64,000 bases of DNA from Aquibium pacificus (GTDB lineage: Bacteria; Pseudomonadota; Alphaproteobacteria; Rhizobiales; Rhizobiaceae), in contig NZ_JBDPGJ010000004.1 of the NCBI RefSeq assembly GCF_040839445.1, forward strand, positions 434,001-498,000, given 5' to 3'. Made by a program: the position numbers and the translations under genes. A model generated the notes under the pieces. The model saw nothing but the letters and a program-made list of their open reading frames with translations. It did not search any database and was not told the DNA's origin. Below, piece after piece: positions 8,362 to 17,128 of the stretch. The stretch's first letter is position 1; each line of letters starts with the position of its first letter.

Positions 8362-11300
8362 GCACGATCACGACGCCTCGGGTGTACTCGATCCCGCCCG
8401 GCGTCCGCTTCCTGCCGACGCTGGTGGACACGTTCCTTGCGGGCGACCTCGTGCCGGGCTTCGTCTTCGATGGCGATCCGCTGAGGCTCGCCGACGCGAC
8501 GATCTACGTTCCGACGCGCCGCGCCGCGCGCGAACTTCGCGCCATCTTCGCATCGCGCATGGGTGGCTCGGCCATCCTCCCGGTGATCCGCCCTCTCGGC
8601 GATTTCGACGAGGATGCGGTCCTTTTCGAAGGCAATTCGGCCGCCGAACTCGAACTTGCGCCGCCGATCGCGCCGATGGAGCGGCTGCTCGCCCTGGCAC
8701 CGCTGATACAAGCCTGGAAACGCCGCCTGCCGTCACACGTTGCCGCCATGTTCGAGGAAGACATCGTGGTTCCGGCCTCCTTCGCCGATTCGATCTGGCT
8801 CGCGCGCGATCTCGCCGCCCTGATGGATGAGATCGAGACCGAGGGCGTCGAATGGGCCGGCCTCGCCTCGCTGGTCGGCCGCGACCTTGCCGCCTGGTGG
8901 CAGGTCACGCTCGAGTTCCTGTCGATCGTCACCGATGCCTGGCCGAAGATGCTGGAGGAACTCGACCGGTCGAACCCGGCCGCGCACCGCGGCGCCATGA
9001 TCCGCGCCGAAGCCGAACGGATGCGGCGCAATCCGCCGTCCGGCCCGGTAATCGCCGCCGGCTCAACCGGCTCGATCCCGGCGACGGCGCGGCTTCTCGC
9101 GTCGATCGCGCGCCTGCCGCAAGGCGCCGTGATCCTGCCCGGTCTCGACCGCATGCTCGATGCCGAGGCCTGGAAGGTGATCGGCGAAAGCAGCCAGCCG
9201 AGCTCGGCCTTCGGCCATCCGCAATACGGCCTGAAGAAGCTTCTCGCCACCATCGGGCTGCTGCGCGACGACGTCGTCGAACTGGGCGCGCCGCCGCCGG
9301 CTCTCGCGGGACGCAACGTCGTCGTCAGCGAGGCCCTGCGTCCGGCCGAGACGACCGAGCGCTGGCTCGAAACGCGCAACGTCGTGGAGCGCGCGCTGTC
9401 GAGCGGTGCCCTGTCGGGCGTGGCGCTGATCGAGGCGGCGAACGAGCGCGAAGAGGCGATTGCGGTCGCTGTTGCCCTCCGCGAGGCGATAACGGGCGAG
9501 GACAGCCACGTGGCGCTGGTCACCAGCGACCGCGAACTCGCCCGCCGCGTCGCGGCCGAACTCGCACGCTTCGGCATCGTCGCCGACGATTCCGGTGGCA
9601 CGCTGCTCTCGCGGACGCTTCCAGGCCAGCTGTTGATCCAGATGCTGACCGCGGTCTTCGCGCCCGGCGATCCGGTGCCGCTGCTCGCCCTCCTGAAGCA
9701 TCCGATGTTTCGCATCGGCCACCGGCGCGCCGAAATCCGCCGCCTCGTCGAACTGACCGAACTCGTGGCGCTGCGCGGCGGCACAGGACGGCCCGACATC
9801 GCCACCCTAGCCAGCGATTTCCTCGACCGCCACGACGGCTTCGAGACCGCTCCGAGAAAGCCCTTCTGGTGGGACCGTCTCGGCTCGGACGATGTTGGCT
9901 CGGTCGCGAGGCTGCTCATCTCGCTCGCCGATGCGCTACAGCCGCTGATCGCCCTGCGCGACCGCGACGAGGCGTCGATGGCCGATCTCGCCGCCGCCAC
10001 GGTAGCGGGGCTGGAGGCGATGGGGCGGGACGAGGACGGCAGCCTTGCCGGGCTCTACCCGGGCGACGCGGGTGAGGGCCTCGTCTCCTTCCTGCGCGAC
10101 CTGGTTGCCGCCTGCGGCGACACCGCCGTCGCCCCCGCCGAATGGCCGGCGATCCTCGGCGCGTTGATCTCGGCGGAGACCGTCAAGCCATCGGCCGGCA
10201 GCGATCCGCGCGTTTCGATCTGGGGAACGCTGGAGGCGCGGCTGCAAAGCGCCGATCTTCTGGTGATCGGCGGCCTCAACGAGGGCACATGGCCGCGCAA
10301 GGCCGAAGCCGACCGCTTCATGTCGCGCATGATGAAGACCGGCATCGACCTCGAGCCGCCCGAACGCCGCATCGGCCTTGCCGCGCACGATTTCGTCATG
10401 GCGATGGGCACCGAGCGCGTGGTGCTCAGCCGGGCCGCGCGCGCCGGGGACGCGCCCGCCGTCGCCTCGCGCTGGCTCCAGCGCCTCCTGACGGTCGTCG
10501 GCGCGGAGGAAGCCGGGGCATTGAAGCGCCGCGGCGAGCGGTACATCGGCTGGGCGCGCCAGCTCGACGACGGCGAGGACGTGCCTTTCGCCCCGCGCCC
10601 CAATCCGAAACCGCCGCTCGACGCGCGGCCGAAGAAATTCTCGGTCACGGAGATCGAGACGCTGCGGCGCGACCCCTTTGCGATCTACGCGAAACGCATC
10701 CTCGGCCTCTACCCGATGGAGCCGCTGGTTCGCGATCCAGGCGCAGCCGAGCGCGGAACGCTGTTCCACGAGATCCTGCATCGCTTCACCGCGTCCGGCG
10801 TCGATCCGAACGCCCACGACGCGCGGGACCGCCTCGTCGCCATCGGCCGCGCCTGCTTCGACGAGATCGCGCTTCCCGTTGACGTCGAGGCGGTCTGGTG
10901 GCCGCGCTTCATGGCCATGGCGCCGCATCTGATCGGCTTCGAGCGCGACCGCGCCCCGGGGCTTCTGAGTCGCCACGCCGAGGATCGTGCCCAGGCGACG
11001 CCTATCGGCACCACGGGCGTGACGCTCTCGGGCTATGCTGACCGCATCGATAGCCGTCCGTCGGGGCTCGCCGACATCATCGACTACAAGACGGGCACGT
11101 CTCCCTCCAAGGGGCAGGCGCACACGCTGCTTGCGCCGCAACTGGCGCTCGAAGGCGCGCTCTTGAAGCACGGCGCCTTCGCCGGCGCGGGCAAGGCCGA
11201 GCCCGCCGATCTCCTCTACGTTCGGCTGAAAGCCAATGGCGAGGTGGTTCCCGAATCGATCCTCAAGTTCAAGAGCGCGATCCGTTCCGCTTCCGAACTC

Positions 11301-11486
11301 TCGGACGAAGCCTGGGCGCGGCTGGAGAAGCTGATCGCGCACTACGGCAATCCCGAAACCGGCTACCTGTCGCGCGCGTTGCCTTTCCGCGAGGGAGACA
11401 CCAGCGGCGACTACGACCACCTGGCGCGCGTGCTCGAGTGGTCGGCGGGCGCAGACGGCACCGATGCGGGGGATGCCGGCGAATGA
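8358..11486 (+). CDS. addB: Double-strand break repair protein AddB
   Basis: 1042 residues, the usual length of the alphaproteobacterial AddB subunit. It forms the AddAB helicase-nuclease that processes DNA ends for RecA loading. The C-terminal PD-(D/E)XK nuclease motif is visible as DIIDYKTGTSPSK at about residues 905-917. The N-terminal inactive-helicase half contains VPTRRAARELRAIF, seen in alphaproteobacterial AddB proteins. It overlaps murU and addA by four bases each, so it is part of one translationally coupled unit from tsaE-amgK to addA. Confidence 0.93.
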   Translation: MSTITTPRVYSIPPGVRFLPTLVDTFLAGDLVPGFVFDGDPLRLADATIYVPTRRAARELRAIFASRMGGSAILPVIRPLGDFDEDAVLFEGNSAAELELAPPIAPMERLLALAPLIQAWKRRLPSHVAAMFEEDIVVPASFADSIWLARDLAALMDEIETEGVEWAGLASLVGRDLAAWWQVTLEFLSIVTDAWPKMLEELDRSNPAAHRGAMIRAEAERMRRNPPSGPVIAAGSTGSIPATARLLASIARLPQGAVILPGLDRMLDAEAWKVIGESSQPSSAFGHPQYGLKKLLATIGLLRDDVVELGAPPPALAGRNVVVSEALRPAETTERWLETRNVVERALSSGALSGVALIEAANEREEAIAVAVALREAITGEDSHVALVTSDRELARRVAAELARFGIVADDSGGTLLSRTLPGQLLIQMLTAVFAPGDPVPLLALLKHPMFRIGHRRAEIRRLVELTELVALRGGTGRPDIATLASDFLDRHDGFETAPRKPFWWDRLGSDDVGSVARLLISLADALQPLIALRDRDEASMADLAAATVAGLEAMGRDEDGSLAGLYPGDAGEGLVSFLRDLVAACGDTAVAPAEWPAILGALISAETVKPSAGSDPRVSIWGTLEARLQSADLLVIGGLNEGTWPRKAEADRFMSRMMKTGIDLEPPERRIGLAAHDFVMAMGTERVVLSRAARAGDAPAVASRWLQRLLTVVGAEEAGALKRRGERYIGWARQLDDGEDVPFAPRPNPKPPLDARPKKFSVTEIETLRRDPFAIYAKRILGLYPMEPLVRDPGAAERGTLFHEILHRFTASGVDPNAHDARDRLVAIGRACFDEIALPVDVEAVWWPRFMAMAPHLIGFERDRAPGLLSRHAEDRAQATPIGTTGVTLSGYADRIDSRPSGLADIIDYKTGTSPSKGQAHTLLAPQLALEGALLKHGAFAGAGKAEPADLLYVRLKANGEVVPESILKFKSAIRSASELSDEAWARLEKLIAHYGNPETGYLSRALPFREGDTSGDYDHLARVLEWSAGADGTDAGDAGE

Positions 11487-14400
11487 AGAAGACCTACTTC
11501 ATTCCCGACGAGACGGTGCGCAACCAGGCACGCGCCTCCGATCCGCTGAACTCCGCCTGGGTCTCCGCCCATGCCGGCTCGGGCAAGACGCACGTGCTGT
11601 CGCTGCGCGTCGTGCGTCTGCTGCTCGACGGCGCCGATCCGGCGCGCATCTTGTGCCTCACCTACACCAAGGCCGCCGCCGCCAACATGGCGACCCGCGT
11701 CTTCCGCGACCTCGGCCGCTGGGCCACGCTGGACGAGGAGACGCTCGCGAACGAGATCGGCAGGATCGAGGGACGGCAGTCGGATCGGGCGAAGCTCGCG
11801 CTGGCGCGGCAGCTCTTCGCGCGGGCGCTCGAAACGCCGGGCGGCCTGAAGATCCAGACCATCCACGCCTTCTGCGAAGCGGTGCTGCACCGCTTCCCGC
11901 TGGAGGCCAACATCGCCGGCCATTTCGAGATGCTCGACAGCCAGATGGAGCAGGCGCTGGTGGCGGAGGCCCGCCGCGACCTCCTGTCCGGCGCCTCCGT
12001 AGGCGATGACGGGTCGCTCGCGGACGCCTTCGCCTCCGTGCTGCAGGCCGGTGGAGAGGCCGGGCTCGACGGGCTCCTGGCCGAGATCGTCGGCAAACGC
12101 GACACGCTGCGCGCCTTCATCGACGCCCTCGGCGGTGCCCCTTCGGGCTTCGCCGACCTGTTCGAAGAGTTCGGGTTCACCGACGGGGAGACGGAGGAAG
12201 AGGTCGCCCGCGCCGCCTGGCCCGACGGCTTCTTCACCGCCGATCTCGCCCGCCGGATCAACGAGCGCGCGCGGGCTTCGGGAAAGGTCAACGCCCAGAA
12301 CTTCGCCGCGCAGCTCACCTCCGCCTGCTCCAGTCCCGATCTCGTGGCGGGCCTGATCGCCGCGCGCGACGTCTTCCTCAAGGCCAGGCGCGCGGGCGAA
12401 TGGGAGCCGAAGTCCCACAAGAACGTCATGGCGCGCGGGGTGGGCGAGTATTTTCCGGAGTTCGCATCCGAGCACGAGCGGATATCGCAGGCGCTGTCGA
12501 CGGTCTGCGACCGGCTCTCGACCTTCCGCATGCTCAATGCCACCCGCTCCGCGCTCGTCATCGCCGACTGGCTCATCGCCCGCTACGAACGGCTGAAAAG
12601 CGCGCGCGGCTTCCTCGATTTCAACGATCTGATCACCCGCACCGTGCGTCTCCTGTCGCGCCAGGATGTCGGCCCGTGGATCCAGTACAAGCTCGATCAG
12701 GGCATAGACCATATCCTCGTCGATGAAGCACAGGACACCAGCCCGGATCAATGGCGGGTCGTGGCCGGACTGACTGACGAGTTCTTCACCGGCGCCGGCG
12801 CCCGCGGCAACGTCCATCGCACGGTCTTCGCCGTCGGCGACGAGAAGCAGTCGATCTATTCCTTCCAGGGGGCAGAGCCGGAGGCATTCGACCGGCACGG
12901 AAGGCTGTTCTCGCAACGGGTCGGCGCCGCCAAAGCCGGTTTCGAGCGCGTCCGGCTGACGCATTCCTTCCGCTCCACCGAGGACGTGCTTTCGGCCGTC
13001 GACCTCGTATTTTCATCGGAAGAGGCGCGCCAGGGCTTGACGCACGATCCAGAGCCGCTGGAGCACAAGGCGATCCGCGCCGGCGAACCGGGGTTGGTCG
13101 AACTCTGGGACCAGATCGAACCGGAGCAGGTCGAGGAGCCCGACGACTGGACCCAGTCGATCGATCACGCCTCCGCGCCGGCGGTTCGGCTGGCCGAGAT
13201 CGTGGCGGGAACCATCCATGGCTGGCTCCGCGACGGCGAGTGCATCGACGGCAAGGGACGTCGCATCAAGCCGGGCGACGTGCTGGTCCTGGTGCGCAAG
13301 CGCGACCGCTTCATCCATGCTCTCTCGCGCGGCCTGAAGAACCGCCAAATCCCCGTCGCCGGGGCCGACCGGCTCAACCTTGGCACCCACATCGCGGTGC
13401 AGGACCTGATCGCGCTCGGCCGGTTCGTGCTCCAGCCGCACGACGACCTGTCGCTGGCCGCCCTCCTGAAGAGTCCGGTGTTCGGGCGTACAGAGGACGA
13501 CCTTTTCGCCTTCGCCTCGAACCGGTCTTCGAAGACCTCGTTGTGGGACGTGTTACGCGCCCGCGCGGCGGACGGCGAGGTCTGGGACGAGGTCGTGTCC
13601 ATTCTCGAGCGCTGGCGCGCCGAGGCGGACACCAAGCCCGTTTTCGAGTTCTACGCCGCCATCCTAGGCCGCGATGGCGTGCGCCGGAAATTGATCGGGC
13701 GCCTCGGCCACGAGGCCGGCGAGATCCTCGACGAGTTCCAGAACTTCTGCCTCGCGGCCGAGAAGACGGGCGCCGCCGACCTCGAAACCTTTCTCTCGAC
13801 GCTGGAAAACGCCGGCCCGGACATCAAGCGCGAGATGGACCAGACGCGCGACGAGGTCCGCATCATGACCGTCCATGCCTCGAAGGGGCTGGAGGCGCCG
13901 GTTGTCTTCCTCGTCGATGCCGGCAGCGCGCCGTTTTCCGACAGCCATCTGCCAAGGCTCCTGCCGTTCCAGTCGAAGAAGGCGCTGTGGCCCGGCAGCG
14001 GCTATGTCTGGCGCAGTTCCTCCGATATCGCCAACAGGGCGTCGCGCGAAATCTCCGACGCGATTGGCGAGAAAGCGAAGGAGGAGTACCGACGGCTCCT
14101 CTATGTCGGCATGACACGCGCCGAGGACCGGCTGATCGTGTGCGGTTATCGCGGCGTACGCCAGCCGGATCCAGGCATCTGGCATAGCTTGGTGGCCAAC
14201 GGCTTCGCGCACGCGCCGGTCGATCAGTTCCGGCACCCGCTGGCCGAACTGCAGGTGCGCCGCTACCGCGTCACCGAACAGACCGCCGTTGCGTCCACGG
14301 AGGAGGAGGCAAGGCCGGAGACCGAACCGGACCTCATGCCCCCGGCTCTCTCGCAGCCCTTGCCGCAGGCCCGCGCTCTGCCCCGCCCCCTGGCACCGTC

Positions 14401-15007
14401 CGGTGCCTCCGTGCTGATCTTCGACGACGAGGAGTTGGCACCCTCGACCGCCTCGCCGGTGCTCGATCCAGCGGCAGCACCCTCCTTCGCCATCGAGCGG
14501 GGCACCGCGATTCACCGGCTCCTGCAATCCCTTCCGGCAATGGCTCCGGTCGAGCGCGAGGCGGCAGCTCTGCGCTATCTCTCGCGCGCCGGAAGGACCT
14601 GGGAGGAGAACGATCGTCTCGCCGCCTGGCGGTCGGTCGAGCGCGTGCTGGACGATCACGCATTCGCACCGGTCTTCGCGCCCGGCTCGCGCGCCGAGGT
14701 CGGACTGATGGGCACGATCGACGTCGGCGGCCGCCTGCGCGCGGTATCGGGCAAGATCGACCGGCTCGCGGTGACCGGCGAGGAAGTGCTTATCGTCGAT
14801 TACAAGACCAATCGCCCGCCGCCCGCCACGCCGGAAGCGGTTCCGGACGTCTATGTCGCGCAACTCGCGATCTACCGCGCGCTGCTCATGCCGCTCTATC
14901 CGGGACGGCGGGTGACGGCCGCGCTGCTCTTCACCGAAGGTCCGCACCTGCTCACGCTGCCCGCCGAGCTGCTGGACCAGACCCTTGTCCGACTCACGGG
15001 GGCGTGA
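11483..15007 (+). CDS. addA: Double-strand break repair helicase AddA
   Basis: 1174 residues, a UvrD-family helicase with a C-terminal nuclease. Walker A AHAGSGKT is at 29-36, the DExx motif appears as VDEAQDTSPDQW at about 412-423, and the later helicase motif VHASKGLEAPVV is at about 796-807. The RecB-type nuclease motif IVDYKTNRPP lies at about residue 1104. Partner of AddB, encoded directly upstream with an ATGA overlap that fixes the start at 11483. Together they unwind and trim broken DNA ends in the cytosol. Confidence 0.95.
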   Translation: MKKTYFIPDETVRNQARASDPLNSAWVSAHAGSGKTHVLSLRVVRLLLDGADPARILCLTYTKAAAANMATRVFRDLGRWATLDEETLANEIGRIEGRQSDRAKLALARQLFARALETPGGLKIQTIHAFCEAVLHRFPLEANIAGHFEMLDSQMEQALVAEARRDLLSGASVGDDGSLADAFASVLQAGGEAGLDGLLAEIVGKRDTLRAFIDALGGAPSGFADLFEEFGFTDGETEEEVARAAWPDGFFTADLARRINERARASGKVNAQNFAAQLTSACSSPDLVAGLIAARDVFLKARRAGEWEPKSHKNVMARGVGEYFPEFASEHERISQALSTVCDRLSTFRMLNATRSALVIADWLIARYERLKSARGFLDFNDLITRTVRLLSRQDVGPWIQYKLDQGIDHILVDEAQDTSPDQWRVVAGLTDEFFTGAGARGNVHRTVFAVGDEKQSIYSFQGAEPEAFDRHGRLFSQRVGAAKAGFERVRLTHSFRSTEDVLSAVDLVFSSEEARQGLTHDPEPLEHKAIRAGEPGLVELWDQIEPEQVEEPDDWTQSIDHASAPAVRLAEIVAGTIHGWLRDGECIDGKGRRIKPGDVLVLVRKRDRFIHALSRGLKNRQIPVAGADRLNLGTHIAVQDLIALGRFVLQPHDDLSLAALLKSPVFGRTEDDLFAFASNRSSKTSLWDVLRARAADGEVWDEVVSILERWRAEADTKPVFEFYAAILGRDGVRRKLIGRLGHEAGEILDEFQNFCLAAEKTGAADLETFLSTLENAGPDIKREMDQTRDEVRIMTVHASKGLEAPVVFLVDAGSAPFSDSHLPRLLPFQSKKALWPGSGYVWRSSSDIANRASREISDAIGEKAKEEYRRLLYVGMTRAEDRLIVCGYRGVRQPDPGIWHSLVANGFAHAPVDQFRHPLAELQVRRYRVTEQTAVASTEEEARPETEPDLMPPALSQPLPQARALPRPLAPSGASVLIFDDEELAPSTASPVLDPAAAPSFAIERGTAIHRLLQSLPAMAPVEREAAALRYLSRAGRTWEENDRLAAWRSVERVLDDHAFAPVFAPGSRAEVGLMGTIDVGGRLRAVSGKIDRLAVTGEEVLIVDYKTNRPPPATPEAVPDVYVAQLAIYRALLMPLYPGRRVTAALLFTEGPHLLTLPAELLDQTLVRLTGA

Positions 15008-15081
15008 GACAAGGAACGCTTGAAAGCGGAGCGGCCCGAACCCACATCCGCCTCGACTTCCTGTTTCCCAAGGAGAAGAAG

Positions 15082-15405
15082 ATGTCCACCGTCAAAGCCG
15101 ACAAGAATACATTCCAGGCCGAAGTGCTCGACGCAGCCGAGCCGGTGGTCGTCGATTTCTGGGCCGAATGGTGCGGCCCCTGCAAGATGATCGCCCCGTC
15201 GCTCGATGAGATTTCGAACGAAATGGCCGGCAAGGTGAAGGTCGCCAAGGTCAACATCGACGAGAACCCCGAGATCGCCGCGCAGTACGGCATTCGCTCG
15301 ATCCCCACGCTGATGATCTTCAAGGGCGGCGAAGTGGCCGACATGAAGGTCGGCGCCGCCCCCAAGACCGCGCTGACGGCCTGGATCGGCGGCAATCTCG
15401 CCTGA
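15082..15405 (+). CDS. trxA: Thioredoxin 1
   Basis: 107 residues with the classical active site WAEWCGPCK (Cys31, Cys34) and the cis-proline segment RSIPTLMIF. A soluble disulfide reductase that supplies ribonucleotide reductase and other reductases with electrons from thioredoxin reductase. ATG at 15082 follows AAGGAGAAGAAG. It lies 74 bases after addA; the addA-trxA order is common in Rhizobiales. A strong terminator follows. Confidence 0.97.
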   Translation: MSTVKADKNTFQAEVLDAAEPVVVDFWAEWCGPCKMIAPSLDEISNEMAGKVKVAKVNIDENPEIAAQYGIRSIPTLMIFKGGEVADMKVGAAPKTALTAWIGGNLA

Positions 15406-15458
15406 TCGCCGGACGACCCGGTCCGATCGAGGCCAAATCCTCGATCCGAGTTCCTTCA

Positions 15459-15495
15459 AGCCCCGTCAGCCGTCAGGCTGACGGGGCTTTCGTTT
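15459..15495 (+). terminator. Rho-independent terminator after trxA
   Basis: A 13-bp perfect stem (AGCCCCGTCAGCC paired with GGCTGACGGGGCT, 15459-15488) with a four-base loop is followed by TTCGTTTTC. It ends the unit running from tsaE-amgK to trxA. Confidence 0.9.
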
Positions 15496-15547
15496 TCTGC
15501 GACCGGGTCGCCGCGCTTTGTGGCGAAGGCTGGCGGTAGAACTTTCA

Positions 15548-15579
15548 TATAATCCAGATCTTCTGTATGATCTGCATAC
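15548..15579 (+). promoter_or_regulatory. Promoter -10 and palindromic operator of the Phd/PemK-like pair
   Basis: A perfect TATAAT is at 15548-15553 and, 11 bases later, the palindrome GTATG-ATCTG-CATAC at 15565-15579. The palindrome lies between the -10 and the antitoxin start at 15599, where a Phd-type antitoxin would bind to repress its own operon. I see no good -35 box at normal spacing. Operator function is inferred from position. Confidence 0.5.
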
Positions 15580-15598
15580 TCTGCGAAAGGACCCCTTC

Positions 15599-15862
15599 GT
15601 GAAGACATTCACCTTCTCGGACCTGAGCCGCCGGTCGGGCGACGTTCTTGATGCCGCCATGTCGGGCAAAGTCTCGCTGGCAAAGCGCGGCAAGGCCAAG
15701 GTGATGATGATGCCCATGGCCGAATACGAGCGGCTGGAGCGGATGGCCGCGGGCGACCGCGAGCGTAACGCCTTCACCCTGGCCGACGCTCCCCAGGAAG
15801 ACATCGACAACCTCTCCGCAGGCTTCCAGCAGATTCTCGATGACGCCAGTTCCGGCGCATGA
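15599..15862 (+). CDS. Phd/YefM-like antitoxin
   Basis: 87 residues resembling the Phd/YefM fold: an N-terminal region with SDLSRRSGDVLDAAMSG, then VSLAKRGKAKVMMMPMAEYERLERM, the usual prevent-host-death core; the acidic C-terminal half (DAPQEDIDNLSAGFQQ) would wrap the toxin. The GTG start at 15599 is chosen because GAAAGGA sits eight bases upstream. The stop overlaps the next start (ATGA), the typical layout of a type II toxin-antitoxin operon. A promoter and palindrome precede it. Confidence 0.7.
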   Translation: MKTFTFSDLSRRSGDVLDAAMSGKVSLAKRGKAKVMMMPMAEYERLERMAAGDRERNAFTLADAPQEDIDNLSAGFQQILDDASSGA

Positions 15863-16266
15863 AGCGCGGTGAGGTCTACCTCTACAACTACCTTTGGGGC
15901 CATGAGGCCGAGCGTGGAGAAGAAGGCGGGCGCAAGGTTCGCCGCGTTTGCCTGATGATAGAGGTGAACGGCTGGCTCTACCTCTTCCCCATATCGAGTC
16001 AGGTTCCGAAGCCTTCTGAGTCCGGGATGCAGCGGCTCTACGAGGTGGTTCCGGAGACCGAACAGCGCAGGATCGGCCTCGGCACCGAAAAGGCGAGCCA
16101 CCTCATCCTCGACGACTACAACCGCGTTCGTCCGGACGAACTCTACGACTTTGAAAGTCTGACCCCCGTCGGGTCCTTCAGCACGCGTTTCCTCGAAAAG
16201 GTGGCCCGCCGTTTCCTGACCGCAATGCGCGAGAACCGCCCGATCGCCGGCCGAACGCGCCGATGA
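15859..16266 (+). CDS. PemK/MazF-like toxin candidate
   Basis: 135 residues. The N-terminus MKRGEVYLYNYLWG and the following RKVRRVCLMI resemble the first strands of the PemK/MazF ribonuclease fold, and the length is near family size. The similarity is weak by eye and the assignment depends on the overlap with the Phd-like gene upstream. If correct it is an mRNA endonuclease neutralised by that antitoxin. It may instead be another small toxin family paired with Phd antitoxins. Confidence 0.55.
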   Translation: MKRGEVYLYNYLWGHEAERGEEGGRKVRRVCLMIEVNGWLYLFPISSQVPKPSESGMQRLYEVVPETEQRRIGLGTEKASHLILDDYNRVRPDELYDFESLTPVGSFSTRFLEKVARRFLTAMRENRPIAGRTRR

Positions 16267-16316
16267 CGTCGAGGCTTATCGGCGAATCCGGCCTCGGTAC
16301 CGAGCGGGCCTGTCGA

Positions 16317-16586
16317 CTACTCCGCCGCCACCGATGGCCGAGACGCTCCGGGCGCCTTGCGTCCGTTCAGAAGCCCGTCAACGGAGATATTCTCGTCGAT
16401 CTCGGGCCAGTGAACCCCGTCCAGCATGAACTCGACCGTGTTGCGTTGCGCGGCCGTGGCTCCGAGCAGGCGTGGATACCACCACAAGGGGACCGAAACT
16501 TGTCTCCCGTCGGCCAGCCGCACATGAAGATGCTCCGGATCGCACCAGGCCGCGACCGGGCGATCCTTTTCCGGGTAATCAGCCAA
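16317..16586 (-). CDS. DUF2442 domain protein
   Basis: 89 residues matching the DUF2442 pattern: a strand-rich core HLHVRLADGRQVSVPLWWYPRL, then THE NxVEFMLDGVHWPEID-type stretch with the conserved W-P-x-I-D-E and the ending ISVDGLL. The function of DUF2442 is not established; members often occur beside a DUF4160 protein or in toxin-antitoxin-rich patches. Here the start lies five bases beyond the stop of the upstream unknown gene, so both are likely cotranscribed with pheS. Confidence 0.75.
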   Translation of the reverse strand: MADYPEKDRPVAAWCDPEHLHVRLADGRQVSVPLWWYPRLLGATAAQRNTVEFMLDGVHWPEIDENISVDGLLNGRKAPGASRPSVAAE

Positions 16587-16591
16587 AATAG

Positions 16592-17128
16592 TTATTCGGA
16601 ACCCTTAAGCGGCTCTGACCAATAATACCCTTTTTCGCCACTACCACTCCCGACCCAACTGAGTTGTTGGTCTGTTTCTTCCACGAGAAACTCGATTCCG
16701 TCGTTCTCCTTGTCGATCATCTCGCGAGGGCTCTTTCGATAGGCCACAACTTTCCCCTGGCGATAAGAGGTAGCCGCTTTCGTCTCATGAAGCGCCAGGT
16801 AGGCGCCACGTCGTATGCTCTCTTTCACGTTCTGTTCCGCGACCACCCAAGACCCGCTCCAGAACCTGCCGTCCGCTTCTTCAGATATCCCGCGACCTTT
16901 CGAACAGACAAAATGATAACCAAGTACAACTTGCCTGTGGAGTTTTTTGGCAGTGGAGTTTTTACCAGGTCTGATTGCCTTTAGCGGTCTGGAAGAAAGA
17001 TCAAGATCGCACATCCTAACGAGGTCAGCCGCGCCTAGACGGACCGCTCGCGCGCGCAGATCCTCGATCTCGGCGCGAGTCTTCTTTGCTAACTTCTCTG
17101 GCGTCCAAAGATGCGTGTTCGAGACCAT
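16592..17128 (-). CDS. Protein of unknown function downstream of pheS
   Basis: 178 residues; I do not recognise a family. It begins with a charged helical region (EKLAKKTRAEIEDLRARAV) and contains FVCSKGRGI, a possible strand-rich centre and an acidic tail. Codon use is visibly more AT-rich than in pheS. The start ATG overlaps the pheS stop as TGATG (17126-17130), arguing for reinitiation-coupled translation from the pheS message, so the gene is probably expressed despite its foreign look. A longer in-frame start inside pheS is possible but less likely. Confidence 0.65.
   Translation of the reverse strand: MVSNTHLWTPEKLAKKTRAEIEDLRARAVRLGAADLVRMCDLDLSSRPLKAIRPGKNSTAKKLHRQVVLGYHFVCSKGRGISEEADGRFWSGSWVVAEQNVKESIRRGAYLALHETKAATSYRQGKVVAYRKSPREMIDKENDGIEFLVEETDQQLSWVGSGSGEKGYYWSEPLKGSE

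Noticed and set aside
16263..16625. 120-codon plus-strand frame after the PemK-like gene
   Set aside because: Antisense to the DUF2442 gene and without motif.
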